DNA of 64,000 nucleotides, from assembly GCF_000149955.1 (NCBI RefSeq), contig NC_030991.1, forward strand, positions 4,171,276 to 4,235,275. Direction: 5' to 3'. The DNA is from Fusarium oxysporum f. sp. lycopersici 4287. Lineage: Eukaryota > Ascomycota > Sordariomycetes > Hypocreales > Nectriaceae. The position numbers and the translations under genes are program-made. Positions 30,690-42,020 of the stretch are shown here, in pieces. The notes beneath the pieces were generated by a model. The model was not told the origin of the DNA and made no database searches. It saw only the letters and a program-made list of their open reading frames with translations. How positions within the stretch are numbered: position 1 is the first letter of the stretch; each line of letters begins with the position of its first letter.

Positions 30690-32232
30690 TTTGATTAAGA
30701 TAAATGTTTAAGACCTTCACGCTGGTAGAGCCCAAGGGATGCCGGATCAGCCTTATACTTACTATCTATAGCTGCTCTCACCCCCTCCAAATCGGAATAT
30801 CGCAGACATAGAAAACTTGGTTGGTCTATTATGGGGTAAAGGAATATGCCAGTGGTTCAACCCTAGTGAAACTTTGCCTATTGGCGTAGTCAAGACGAGG
30901 TTCTGAATGCAAGCCCTTATACCGCAGCAGTAAGGAAAAGAGTTGTTCCTGTGAAAAAAAATCAAGACGTAAGAAGGACCGAGTCAATTAAACCCGCAGT
31001 GTGCGCAACTTAAGTACTACATAGCGACTTGAACGTCATCATTCAATCCAGGGGAGCCGCTGATGAAACATCAAGGGAGGGAAGGGGGTTGGGCCAGGAG
31101 GTAGATTTGTCTTGATAGCAAGTACAAGTAAACTCTCAACTATGTTGCGAAACACATCTTAACGCGTTTCTTGACCTAAGCCTTCGACCCATTGCATGGT
31201 ATAGTATATCCATTGTACGGAGAAAGCTTACTTCAATATTAGTTATTAGTCCACTTTCCCTATACTATCTTACGCCTGAACATATCTACGTAGAGCAGGT
31301 CGATGACTATATTGTGAATATTGGGTACAGTTCTTTGCACGGTAGGGAATTATTGAGACCCGCAGCTCGTCTCATACCTGGAAATAGACAAAGAGTCTAA
31401 ATGTAATAGGTACGTTTTGTTATGCAGGAGTTTAATATCAATCAGAATCTTCAAAAAGCGCGCAGAAGGCTTCCCATCAGTAAGTATCCCATGCAATTGC
31501 ATGAAAACTAGTACGTAGGTCCAAGGATGCTTTTGTCTAGAGCTCGTGAGAATGTTAATGATTAGGCTGAATGAAAAATGGTACTATTTCTGGAACAAGT
31601 CATCGATTAGACAACCACTTTGCGGCAGTGACATAAGGAGCTACCTCCGGGTCAGAGCCTTGGCTGCTGATTGATTCTCAGATGAAAGCTACCAAGGGTC
31701 GAGAGGAGGTATCCATTGAGTTGACCAAAATGAACTTTTCTTCTTAGTTTAATCAACCGAGTGGAGAGATATGGATCTAGTTAGAATGTCATACTCCTTT
31801 TCCGAAAATAGAGAGGCTATGCCTGATGGTATGAATAATGGACTGGGATTTTGTGAAAAGGCAGGGAAGGTGGGAGCGGGGCCTCTCGGATAGTTCAGGC
31901 CAGCATCCGGTGCAAGGTCCCCTGGTCGTGAATTCACATTAGTCAACTGTACATTTCACAAACTTCTCCACTGCGACCAAAAACCTGTTCCATTTTCTCA
32001 CTGGATCTGGTACCTTTGTTCTCCTTGATGCACCCTTCACTATCTAGTCGAGTCCATCTACATGCATAGGGATTCCTCAAGATTTCACGGCCTGCCAATG
32101 TTCTCTGTCCCTACAAAAAGGGCATCAATAATCATGGCCTGCTGAGCTATCTGCTTGCCATCCTTTCTTAACTTTTCCATGGACATAGCATAAACTGCGC
32201 TGTAACAAATAAACATATTCGATCACAAAAGG
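30690..32232. other. intergenic, nothing recognised
   Basis: Short frames at 30762-30965 and 31749-31946 (minus) show no features. Confidence 0.4.
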
Positions 32233-33045
32233 ATGCCGGTCGCTCCTACATCTATGTGGCCCCATGCCATGAGTCTATCTTCTGATCGCGTGTTGCTACG
32301 GCCGCATCGATGCGACGACTGTATGTCCTCGTCACTACTAAACCATCCGCCCTATTGTGACCCGTCTTGTTTTGAGGACTCTCCCTCGAACTTGGACTCA
32401 GCATGCGGGTCACCAATGAGCCAACGAAACCCTAGCCTCCGTCGAGACTATGCCACAAGTAATATCACAGTGGCTGGACGCGAGTTTGGTTGCAACATAT
32501 GCGTTGAATACAAAGAGGCGGTTGGGTTCGTTCGACCAGCCGCAAGCTCCGGCCGTTCAACACGGGACAGTATGGGCTACGTGGTTTCCGAGGAAATAAA
32601 TAGGCCGGCATCAGCTCCGCAGCCACATGACCCCTCCTCACTCCCCCCCAATCCTGCGGAATGGCTTCCCCTTACATCCTGGAGCGATCCAAATACCCCT
32701 GATGTTGGCGACTTGTTCGAGGACGCATGTCTCTTGATGGAAGAAAAGGAGACAAACAAACAAACAGACCTCTATGAGCTTCCCCCTGCCGACAGTACCT
32801 CTCTGCTCGCAAGCTATCGAGATTTTATCCTATATGGAGAGCAAGACTGTTTCAATGATCTTAGATCACCGTTCTTCAAGCAGGCCTTTGTAATGCCGGA
32901 AGTTCAAGACGACGATGGGTCAATAAGCGACGATGACGGTAAATGTTATTGCGGATTTTGTAAGCCCTTTCTTTGGCAAGATGGTGCAGAGGAAGAAGAG
33001 GATTTGTGGATTGGGGAAAATGGAGAAGTCGCTAGCGCTGCGTGA
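32233..33045 (+). CDS. hypothetical protein, acidic C-terminus with CYCGFC
   Basis: An uninterrupted 270-residue frame with balanced composition. Cys pairs occur near the N-terminus (CDDC), the middle (CNIC) and the end (CYCGFC), which might bind metal. The C-terminus is strongly acidic (DDDGSISDDDGK, EEEEDLW). No signal peptide, membrane helix or known domain is seen. I do not recognise the family. Frame length, start context and ending suggest a real gene. Confidence 0.55.
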   Translation: MPVAPTSMWPHAMSLSSDRVLLRPHRCDDCMSSSLLNHPPYCDPSCFEDSPSNLDSACGSPMSQRNPSLRRDYATSNITVAGREFGCNICVEYKEAVGFVRPAASSGRSTRDSMGYVVSEEINRPASAPQPHDPSSLPPNPAEWLPLTSWSDPNTPDVGDLFEDACLLMEEKETNKQTDLYELPPADSTSLLASYRDFILYGEQDCFNDLRSPFFKQAFVMPEVQDDDGSISDDDGKCYCGFCKPFLWQDGAEEEEDLWIGENGEVASAA

Positions 33046-33500
33046 CATAGCCATTCCGCACGAAGTTCATTTATGTATGTCGATCGGTTTATTCTAATAT
33101 ATCGCCTGTGCAGCCGCGGGGGAAAATTGTGGTTGGACTTTTATTGCTTTAGAATTTTGTGATGGGGCATCGTGGCAATCTCGACCTTGACCCACTATTT
33201 CACTCGGTCTCTTATTTTTTGACTATACTATTGATATAAGAAGCGACGGAGAGGAAAAGGAGAACTGCCGTAAATGCGTCTGAAAAGGTTTCAGAATGAC
33301 TTGCGATAGTTTCATAGTAGATAAGTTAATAAAGTTGGTTTTCCGTCAAGTAATTTCGCCAACTGGTACAATTCCGTATTTCTGCGCTAATGAAATAAGT
33401 AATTTATCCTATACGCGACTTCGACAGGCCCGTCCAATGCCAGTGGCTTGATACTGTACCCTCGCGTTCAGCAGCAGTTGTTTCAACAGCCAAGCTAGGT
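33046..33500. other. intergenic, nothing recognised
   Basis: 3' flanks of two converging genes. A minus frame at 33404-33679 overlaps the SDR gene in another frame and is not supported. Confidence 0.4.
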
Positions 33501-34038
33501 CTAAAATTTAGACGGTACAAATCCAACACACTGAGGCTGTACTCGCACCATACCGTACGTTTCAGCCTCTTCCAAGCGCCCAAGAACGTCATCCTCGCTG
33601 AGGGAGTCACCATTGATTCGTCGATACATTGGAAGCAAAAGGGCTTCATCCACCTCGGCATATTTACCACGCTGCACATGGATAAGCTGCCCGTTCCTCG
33701 AGGTGTCAGCCATGAGGTAAGCAGCGCAGCGAGCTACCACCGAGGCAGGCTGCACCTCAACGTTTATCTCATTCAGCAAGCTCTTCAAAGACGGGAGTAT
33801 ATTGCTATCTGTCCAGCTTGGTGCCAAGGTATTGACTCGGATCGGGGTCGGGAGCTGAGCTCCTTCAAGCCGCGCAACAAGAGCTCGCCCGAAACCGAGG
33901 ACACCGTGCTTAGCCGTAGCTGATACGCACTCTTAGCCAACTGGAAACAGTTCAGGATCGTTTTCATTTGCTTACCATAGTCAACGGCTCGAAAGCGCTG
34001 TAAGCCAGTTGCGGAACCTGTGATAACGATGCTACCCC
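33501..34038 (-). CDS. short-chain dehydrogenase/reductase, N-terminus lost in assembly gap
   Basis: Only the C-terminal half is visible: exon 34038-33976 and, after a 56-base intron (GTAAGC donor, GGCTAAG branch, TATCAG acceptor), exon 33919-33501. The join gives GSIVITGSATG, then VDY and ATAKHGVLGFGRAL, so the SDR catalytic Ser and the YxxxK pair are correctly spaced. RVNTLAPSWT is the usual segment after it. The Rossmann TGxxxGIG start must lie in the N-run at 34039-34909. SDRs reduce or oxidise alcohols and carbonyls with NAD(P)H; the substrate is unknown. Without the splice the gene would seem to start at an internal MAPSWTDS (33827). Confidence 0.72.
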
Positions 34039-34909
34039 NNNNNNNNNNNNNNNNNNNNNNNNNNNNNNNNNNNNNNNNNNNNNNNNNNNNNNNNNNNNNN
34101 NNNNNNNNNNNNNNNNNNNNNNNNNNNNNNNNNNNNNNNNNNNNNNNNNNNNNNNNNNNNNNNNNNNNNNNNNNNNNNNNNNNNNNNNNNNNNNNNNNNN
34201 NNNNNNNNNNNNNNNNNNNNNNNNNNNNNNNNNNNNNNNNNNNNNNNNNNNNNNNNNNNNNNNNNNNNNNNNNNNNNNNNNNNNNNNNNNNNNNNNNNNN
34301 NNNNNNNNNNNNNNNNNNNNNNNNNNNNNNNNNNNNNNNNNNNNNNNNNNNNNNNNNNNNNNNNNNNNNNNNNNNNNNNNNNNNNNNNNNNNNNNNNNNN
34401 NNNNNNNNNNNNNNNNNNNNNNNNNNNNNNNNNNNNNNNNNNNNNNNNNNNNNNNNNNNNNNNNNNNNNNNNNNNNNNNNNNNNNNNNNNNNNNNNNNNN
34501 NNNNNNNNNNNNNNNNNNNNNNNNNNNNNNNNNNNNNNNNNNNNNNNNNNNNNNNNNNNNNNNNNNNNNNNNNNNNNNNNNNNNNNNNNNNNNNNNNNNN
34601 NNNNNNNNNNNNNNNNNNNNNNNNNNNNNNNNNNNNNNNNNNNNNNNNNNNNNNNNNNNNNNNNNNNNNNNNNNNNNNNNNNNNNNNNNNNNNNNNNNNN
34701 NNNNNNNNNNNNNNNNNNNNNNNNNNNNNNNNNNNNNNNNNNNNNNNNNNNNNNNNNNNNNNNNNNNNNNNNNNNNNNNNNNNNNNNNNNNNNNNNNNNN
34801 NNNNNNNNNNNNNNNNNNNNNNNNNNNNNNNNNNNNNNNNNNNNNNNNNNNNNNNNNNNNNNNNNNNNNNNNNNNNNNNNNNNNNNNNNNNNNNNNNNNN
34901 NNNNNNNNN
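34039..34909. other. assembly gap (871 N)
   Basis: A run of N removes the 5' part of the SDR gene. Apparent long frames through the N-run are not real. Confidence 0.99.
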
Positions 34910-35174
34910 GATGGGGAATTGAGGTCACCCTGGCCCACTATTTTGCCACCTGTTAGCCTTTGTCCTTGAAGTGGAATGTTTCTCCCGAATCTCTATTCTG
35001 TGGGGAGCTCACATGAAACAAAACTACCCTAGGAATTGAACGATGAAGTGAATTTCATGTTCATTGCCAGCCGCATAAACCATCCGTTTTCATTCTAGCA
35101 AATTTGCAACCCTTTGTTCGGAAACCAGAACAAGAACACGCCGACCCGCCATCCCCGCCATCAACTACTGGACC

Positions 35175-35975
35175 TTAGTTCATTTTCTTCAAGTCGTCGT
35201 ACTTTGAGCATCTCCACCTCACATCCTGCGCTTTTTCCTCTCCTTGCTGTGCGGTCACGAGGGAGCCAGGGACTAAATCGACGGACCATACCGAGGGTTT
35301 GGTTCGGCAGGCTTCGTGGTATGGTGGTGGGAGGTCCTTCTTCTCGAGGCGACAAGAGCACCATGGGCCCCCATCACGTAGGTTATGGGATTTGTCCCAC
35401 CTCAGACATGCGATAACACCTGTTATATTCCACTTAGATGTATCCTCGCGCAAAGCTACCTCTTGTACATCTACCTCCAGAAACTTTCGTATTTCTTCGT
35501 AGGTACAACTAGCCTTGCGAGCCCGAACAGCAGCAAGGAAATTAAGGATAGCCTGGGGGTCTAATACTGTCCTTCCATCGAAAGGGACCGGATTGCCGCT
35601 ATTGTCTAACACTCTGGGCCTTCCCCAGAGCCACGCATGCGCAAGAAGTGAGACCAGCAGTCGACGTCGAGCCCTACGCAGTCTCAGTTCTTCTTTTGAG
35701 TTTTCAGATCTTGGCGAGGAAAAGAGTTTGGCCATGAATAGAGAAACTTTCTGCGTACGCGCGTTAAAGGATCCTTCTTCAATCACTTCATGTGAGAAAG
35801 AGCCATCCTCATTCAAGAATATTGTAGAATCATCAACCCATTCTTGACTCCGTTCGAGGCTCTGCAGTGCATCAAGCTTTTTCAAAGCTGAATCCTTTAT
35901 CGTTTGAGGTTCAAAGTAGATAGGCGCGCAGAGTCTTTTTCTGGAATGCATATTATCCGCGAAGTGTAGGGGCAT
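35175..35975 (-). CDS. hypothetical protein, charged, unknown family
   Basis: An uninterrupted 266-residue frame. The middle is rich in Arg/Leu helices (ELRLRRARRRLLVSLLAHAW), followed by FDGRTVLDPQAILNFLAAV and YEEIRKFLEVDVQEV. One CSC motif and no signal peptide. The composition is that of a real soluble protein, but I do not recognise a domain. The C-terminal portion after residue about 195 (GGPWCSC) is less regular and could include an unplaced intron. Confidence 0.5.
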   Translation of the reverse strand: MPLHFADNMHSRKRLCAPIYFEPQTIKDSALKKLDALQSLERSQEWVDDSTIFLNEDGSFSHEVIEEGSFNARTQKVSLFMAKLFSSPRSENSKEELRLRRARRRLLVSLLAHAWLWGRPRVLDNSGNPVPFDGRTVLDPQAILNFLAAVRARKASCTYEEIRKFLEVDVQEVALREDTSKWNITGVIACLRWDKSHNLRDGGPWCSCRLEKKDLPPPYHEACRTKPSVWSVDLVPGSLVTAQQGEEKAQDVRWRCSKYDDLKKMN

Positions 35976-36812
35976 AGAAAAGTGATTGAACGGGCCGTGT
36001 AAAGTAACGAGAAGGACTTAGTTAAAGGCAGTTTGCAATCTGACCCTTAAGCTATTTATGACCTACAAGTCAGTCAGCGGGTATAGCTTTACACGCCATC
36101 AGAAACGCCCAATCTGCCCTGCGCCTGGGGTTTTGGACCCTTTTGGCGGAGTTCTAATGAAGGATTACTGGCGCCGGGCCCGGACCACAATGTATCATAG
36201 GCTAATACAAAAGCGTTAAGGTTATCGTGACCATAAGCGACCGTTTTGGTTGACGGGAAGCGACAGCGGCAACAATATGTTGGGTAGGTGCTCTAACAGC
36301 AGCTGTGAGCAGGGATACAATAAGATTAGATGTCGACTTAGCAACCCCTTGAAGGGGTAGACTTTCACAGACGCATGAAGCTGATTACAGCTCCACTTGT
36401 GAAATAAATGCAACTATTACATTATACTTGGTTATTAGGTCACTGTAACAAGGCTTCAAGATTCTTCAATACCCTCAGCCCGGCCAACTAGATGCCAAGA
36501 CGTGAAACTGGGTCGAGTGGCTCCACTTCAGATCAGGAACTTGCAGGTCGCAGGGATGAATACATGCACGCCGATGTGGCAAGCAGTATTGTCGACCTAA
36601 TACGGGTTATGTTAATTTCGAGAAAAGAAAAGGACAAACAGCTTATCATCAGAGGAAATCAGCCTATGTGGTGTTCCAATTGCGTAGAATTTAACAAGAG
36701 CCAGCCTCACTAGCTACACAAGAGAGCATATAGGCAATAATACTCTTATAGCGATTCTAAATATCCAATATTCCCTAATCTAAAAGTAGAATAAACCATT
36801 TTTCATATTGAC
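35976..36812. other. intergenic, nothing recognised
   Basis: A 73-codon plus frame (36492-36713) begins in a good ATG context but has no feature. Not called. Confidence 0.35.
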
Positions 36813-37329
36813 TTATTTTTTTTCCATGGGATTAAGAATCGTAGCCAAGCTCATTCGCCAATCTCTCTTCTGAAAGTCCTTAGAATGTAAACTGCACTGA
36901 GTCGAATATGCTTCACTCGGTCTTCCTGGGCAAGCCAGCAATGATACAGAGCGGCTTAAGGGTGATGTCCCCGAGAACGAAGACCGTTCTATGTGGCGAA
37001 TCCTAACTTGGTAAGTAACTCCCTATTACAATATGAAGAGACAAAAGGGAAGCAATACAGTACCGGTTCTGAAGCGGATTATCTATGTGACCTCGAAGCT
37101 TTTGATGTTCGCAACTAAGACCCTCATCGGCCATTTCACAAGCAGACGCGGTGGGTAAACCGCTATTGACGGTTGGTATCAGGCCCTGTGGCTTTTCTTG
37201 GTGTAGCCCCGAGGCCCTTGGGCTTGAATGAGGAATGATAGTCTTTTTTTTGAGAAGATGCGGATCGATATATCGGACAACACTTTCGACGTCCCCATTC
37301 GATATTGCAGCTCTCCCACGATCCGTCAT
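36813..37329 (-). CDS. small hypothetical protein, two exons
   Basis: Model of 151 residues: exon 37329-37064 and exon 37002-36813 around a 61-base intron (GTACTG donor, TTAG acceptor) that keeps frame. The first exon (MTDRGRAAISNGDVESVVRY) looks coding. After the splice the frame stays open 62 codons and ends FQKRDWRMSLATILNPMEKK, a Lys-rich tail. No domain, signal peptide or relative recognised. The intron choice is the weakest part; unspliced, the first exon alone would stop after 108 codons (at 37003). Confidence 0.38.
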
Positions 37330-38150
37330 CTTTCTTTGACGCTCCGGTGTGATGTGGTGTATTCACAAATGAGGACGTTATAACAAAGGCAAGGTAAATG
37401 TGGTAATAGAAAGGTCGCCGCGCGACCAGGCATAACGGAACTGGTAACAGCTATGGTCTTAAATCGTACCACTTATGACTGCTCTATCCTAAGATCTATT
37501 TTTACAATAACCAGACCCCTAACTCCACTTTGGCTCCACGGCTACGCAGGTGATAATGTTTGAAGTGTGAATATATGCGTCAGACAATTCACCCCTAATC
37601 GATATCTGCATGGCTCCGCATCCTTGCGCAAAGCAAGTTTAGTTTTGCCACATCGTTTGCCTAGCATGTAAATCCAAGTGTGACTCATGCCTTTAGGGGC
37701 CAAGTCATCGATCGAAACGGATAACCACGTCAAGGATTTATGGGAAAACACTTCTACATGATGACGCATGCTTTTGACAGCACTTCCAACCCGTAATGAC
37801 CCGAGCGTCTGCCAAATCAAACCCCATTACTCACGCCGTAACACGGGGAGGCTAGGTTGGATCTTTAGTGCGGTGGGTGCACATGTGTAACAACTGCTCG
37901 TGTCGGACAGGAGTGTAAGAGAGCACTCCAGAGGAAGACAAAGGGTAGAAGGGAGGCAGGCAAGAGGCCCTCCGCTTTTCTTGCATTTAAACAGAGGAAT
38001 CCAACCTTCGACGGCTGTTATTTTTTATCCATCCTTCTTCAGCCCCTGCTTGTCGGTTGCGTCGATAGATGATCCCTTCTTTTTAGGTTCCTCTGCAGTT
38101 GTTTTGTTCATTGTCGCAGCCATACCTTCGCATTCTATCGATCCACCAAA
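37330..38150. other. intergenic; promoter side of the GPI protein
   Basis: A 92-codon minus frame (37820-37542) has no domain and is not called. The last 100 bases before 38151 are pyrimidine-rich, typical of promoters of strongly expressed fungal genes. Confidence 0.4.
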
Positions 38151-39551
38151 ATGATCAGGGGCGCCATCCTAGTCATGGCCTTGGGCCTAGCCTCTACAAC
38201 CTTTGGTACGACTTCCGGCTACGACGAGCCTTGCGAGTGTGAACCTGTGGACCCCTGCTACCGAGCTGTCTACACCCTCGGTTACTCTATTTGTGGGAGC
38301 TATGAGACTTGCGAGATTCCTGCAGCTTGCAACGGTGACCGTGAAGCCCTTAGAAGCGTCTGCGACTGCATGGTCTCTGAAACCTCCATCGAGACGTCGG
38401 TGGAGAAGACCCAAGGCTTGGGTACCGCCATTCAGTCTATTCCGAGCATCATCGGTAGTACTAACCAATACGTTGACTCTACCACTACACATGGCGTGAT
38501 CACCACTAGAATTGGCGAGGAGGGACCAGACTCAACTGCTAAGGATAGTGGTAGTGATTCTGCCACAGGCTCCTCCGTCACCACCAGTACCGGGATTAAG
38601 TTCGAAACTAGCACAGAGTCTTCCCCCGCATCGACTCACAGTTGGTCTGCGCCTGCCGGATATGGAATCGTTTCTACCGAGACTGAAACCAAGGCTACCG
38701 CTTCTGCTAAGACCGGAACCGAGACCAGCTCAGAAGATATCTTCACTACTCCCACAGAGACTGGCGGTTCCTACAACTCCAAGACGTCTTACTCTATTGG
38801 CTCCTATACCACCAAGACCGTTTACACCACTGCTGTCAATACATACCCAAAGTGTCCTGACTACGCTAAAGATTGCTCCAGTGGCTCTGAAGGTTTCTAT
38901 ACTGTAACTGAGACCAGTGCCATCTCGACCGCTGTTTATCCCATCACTCAGCAGAGCCCCCCAATGGCTACCAATCATGGGTATACCACTAAGACCTTCT
39001 ACACTACGGAGCTTTACATCGTGACCAAATGCCCTCTTTCCATCACAGACTGTCCTTATGGTTCTGCCACTAGCAGAACATATCCTGTCTCGACTACTGT
39101 CTACCGAATCCCCGAGAATCAGCCCTCCGAAACTGCGGGCTATGACCCTCCGAGGCGCAGCACCGTCTACATCACCAGAACTGTCTACTCCACCAATCCT
39201 CACACTGTCACCCAATATGGCACTAGTGCTCCTAGCTGTGTTTGCGATTACTCCCTTGCTGAGACCACTCCTGAGACTACTCTTCCCGACACTGTCGTCG
39301 CCACTGGTAGTGAGAAGCCTATCACGTACTCTACCGACCGTAAACCCGACAAGGTCCATGATCCGGCTCTGTTCAAAAAGTCTGACGCTGTGTTGGCTGA
39401 TATCATCTCCAGTAAGAGCCAGCCTTCTGCTATTGTCCCATACCAGCAACCAGGTGGTGCTGCCCGTGGCGCCGAGGTCACCGCTGGTGCTTCTCGTTTC
39501 GGGGTACACATGGCTGTTGCAGTCGCTGGTATATTTGCACCTATCATATAA
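38151..39551 (+). CDS. GPI-anchored Ser/Thr-rich cell-wall protein (adhesin-like)
   Basis: Single-exon 466 residues. Signal peptide about 1-19. An eight-Cys module follows (C28, C30, C36, C48, C54, C60, C71, C73); its spacing is not obviously that of CFEM. Then a long Ser/Thr-rich region, then two related blocks of about 60 residues beginning YTTKTVYTT and YTTKTFYTT, each with a KCPxxxxDC core, and a weaker third (VYITRTVYS). The last residues (RFGVHMAVAVAGIFAPII) form a hydrophobic GPI-anchor tail. Such proteins are heavily O-glycosylated and sit in the wall or plasma membrane, often in adhesion. Codons are strongly C/T-ending compared with neighbours, suggesting high expression. The large overlapping open frames on other frames are by-products of this codon bias. 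Confidence 0.85.
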   Translation: MIRGAILVMALGLASTTFGTTSGYDEPCECEPVDPCYRAVYTLGYSICGSYETCEIPAACNGDREALRSVCDCMVSETSIETSVEKTQGLGTAIQSIPSIIGSTNQYVDSTTTHGVITTRIGEEGPDSTAKDSGSDSATGSSVTTSTGIKFETSTESSPASTHSWSAPAGYGIVSTETETKATASAKTGTETSSEDIFTTPTETGGSYNSKTSYSIGSYTTKTVYTTAVNTYPKCPDYAKDCSSGSEGFYTVTETSAISTAVYPITQQSPPMATNHGYTTKTFYTTELYIVTKCPLSITDCPYGSATSRTYPVSTTVYRIPENQPSETAGYDPPRRSTVYITRTVYSTNPHTVTQYGTSAPSCVCDYSLAETTPETTLPDTVVATGSEKPITYSTDRKPDKVHDPALFKKSDAVLADIISSKSQPSAIVPYQQPGGAARGAEVTAGASRFGVHMAVAVAGIFAPII

Positions 39552-40703
39552 GTGCGCAAAAAAGCCCATTAGCATGTTCCGGACTGTCGCCCAGAGGGGC
39601 TGCTGAACAGATTCGGCTTCCTTTTCGACATCGGGCTCTCTTTGTTCAGCCAGTAGTGGGGACTTTCTAATCTAGCATGGTCATGTCTAAGAAGATTTGA
39701 GGCTTGGTTTTTCGCTGTGGAGTTCGCGCGAAAACAGCTCTTGAGCTTCGCACCATTCATACATACCAAGTGCTTGTCACATCACCAATCCTAGAATGCA
39801 TTAACATTCTACAATGTGTGTCAGAAGTTCAGCTACTTTTGCGCCGACACTTAGATGCTGTTTTCAGAGCATGTTTGGTACATGTAGCAAGTATCTGATG
39901 CATAGACATTCCGTGTGGAAATGACTCTTGGATTGTGGGTCTATCATGGGAGAGGAGTTTCCCAGTGTTTAATAGTATCAAAAATATATATTCGCTTGTA
40001 ACTTGACACATATAGTTTAGGACGGTATGTCTCTTGATTCAGGTTACATGTCAATCAATACTCGGCGTGATCGCTGTGTGAAACGACTCTCAGATTTCTT
40101 TTCACGGTTATAGATAAGTGTTCTTCGACTTAGCCTGCAAGGTACATTATTGACATATATTATGACCGGGAGGCTGAAGAATAACTTCGTACTTTTGACC
40201 TTCTGCCCAATTTTCAGACTACACTCATTCCAATTCATAATGCAAACGCACGCGATTGGCCTGCATCTTGTCTTGCCTCTGCCTTTGACATTTGCTCCTA
40301 TGATTCTTTCTACTGTTGTTCAACTGATGGGGTAATGATGCGGCGGCTACTACATTATTACGAAGTACGATGGTTGAAATGTGTCAGGCACCAGGCAATT
40401 GATGGGCAGCGACCTTTTAACCACCGCACATCTATCCAAGTGAGTAATGACATAGATCTAGGAAAATAAGCATGTTCGTTATTATTGATGACTTCTCCTA
40501 TCAACTCTCTACATAAACAAAGCCCGCGGAGGTTATTTCAAGAAGCTTTAGATTTGGACGCGAAGGGTGTTTTTAACTACTAGAAAAAATAGAAAGTAGA
40601 AACGTAATGGGCTGGGGTGGCCCCAAAAGACTGTAATACAAAAACCAAGTAAGTCCGAGAAACAGATCCGCGTGAGGCTTGTAAGTGGAAATAGTAATTC
40701 ACT
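39552..40703. other. intergenic, nothing recognised
   Basis: Only short frames of about 60-67 codons on both strands. Confidence 0.4.
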
Positions 40704-42020
40704 ATGCAAGAAGACTCATTCGTATCAACTGATAAAGGTACGGGCCAGAGAGCTGACGACGAGTGTTCGTCGGATGGTAGTGATGAACACAGCGTTAATA
40801 CCGTTGAGGAGGGTGAAGCGAGTGAAGAGAGTGACGAGAATGAAGGGAGTGAAGCGAGTGAAGCGAGTGAAGAGAGTGACGAGAGTGAAGAGAGTGAAGA
40901 GAGTGAAGGGAGTGAAGGGAGTGACGGGAGTGGCGAGAGTCAAACGACTGATGAGAGTCAAACGACTGATGAGAGTCCAACGACTGATGAGAGTCAAACA
41001 ACTGACGAGAGTGACGAGAGTGACGAGAGTGACGAGAGTCAAACGACTGATGAGAGTCAAACAACTGACGACAGTGATGAGAGTGGCGAGAGTGACAGGA
41101 GTGACGGGAGTGACGAGAGTGACGGGAGTGGCGAGAGTCAAACGACTGATGAGAGTCAAATGACTGATGAGAGTCAAACGACTGATGAGAGTCAAACAAC
41201 TGACGANNNNNNNNNNNNNNNNNNNNNNNNNNNNNNNNNNNNNNNNNNNNNNNNNNNNNNNNNNNNNNNNNNNNNNNNNNNNNNNNNNNNNNNNNNNNNN
41301 NNNNNNNNNNNNNNNNNNNNNNNNNNNNNNNNNNNNNNNNNNNNNNNNNNNNNNNNNNNNNNNNNNNNNNNNNNNNNNNNNNNNNNNNNNNNNNNNNNNN
41401 NNNNNNNNNNNNNNNNNNNNNNNNNNNNNNNNNNNNNNNNNNNNNNNNNNNNNNNNNNNNNNNNNNNNNNNNNNNNNNNNNNNNNNNNNNNNNNNNNNNN
41501 NNNNNNNNNNNNNNNNNNNNNNNNNNNNNNNNNNNNNNNNNNNNNNNNNNNNNNNNNNNNNNNNNNNNNNNNNNNNNNNNNNNNNNNNNNNNNNNNNNNN
41601 NNNNNNNNNNNNNNNNNNNNNNNNNNNNGCGAAGCTCCTCCGAGATAGAGAAAAAGCTTACGGGGGACAAGGGCAGTGAGTGACGATGAGGGCGTATGAG
41701 CCACCCTTTCCGGGACCGAGGCAGCGGGCGGATTTGTCGTGGAGGATGCCATCGCCGCCGCTTTCGGGTTGCGCAAACCGAAGTTGGATAACGAAAAGGA
41801 ACCGTCAATCTGGACAAGAACGGTCTTGGCCGAGGCATGGGGCAGGGAGAGAGCAGATCAGTTATTGAGTTTTTACTTAAGATTTTACATGAAAAGGGCT
41901 AGAGCACGTAGATTACCTAACAAGCGGAGAAAGATCCAGCAAGGCGGCAACGGCTCCATGTTGAATTGGGACAAAGAATTCGAAGAATTAAAGGTCAGGG
42001 TAGAGGGAAGGAAACAGTGA
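40704..42020 (+). CDS. acidic Ser/Glu/Asp repeat protein with basic C-terminus, interrupted by gap
   Basis: The frame from 40704 begins MQEDSFVSTDKGTGQRADDE and becomes a low-complexity acidic region of ESD, ESE and ESQTTD repeats until the N-run at 41207. After the gap the likely continuation reads SSSEIEKKLTGDKG. A 49-base intron (41676-41724, GTGAGT donor, CAG acceptor) would join it to FVVEDAIAAAFGLRKPKL and a basic end (YMKRARARRLPNKRRKIQ) stopping at 42020. This frame does not agree with the stated N count, so the gap length must be inexact if the model holds. Acidic repeats plus a basic tail suggest a nuclear or nucleic-acid/histone-associated protein, but no family is recognised. Confidence 0.45.
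40821..41206 (+). repeat. coding VNTR of 9-base and 18-base units
   Basis: 9-base GAGAGTGAC-type units (ESD/ESE) alternate with blocks of 18-base GAGAGTCAAACGACTGAT units (ESQTTD), at least eight of the latter. The array runs directly into the assembly gap, so its real length is unknown. Confidence 0.9.
41207..41628. other. assembly gap (422 N)
   Basis: The N-run starts inside the 18-base repeat array, as expected when a tandem repeat collapses in assembly. Confidence 0.99.

Noticed and set aside
38187..39606. Several long overlapping frames on both strands of the GPI protein
   Set aside because: By-products of strong codon bias and repeats; only the main plus frame has a signal peptide and GPI tail.
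40672..41838. Long antisense and out-of-frame readings of the ESD repeat array
   Set aside because: Tandem repeats keep all frames open, and the N-run extends them artificially.
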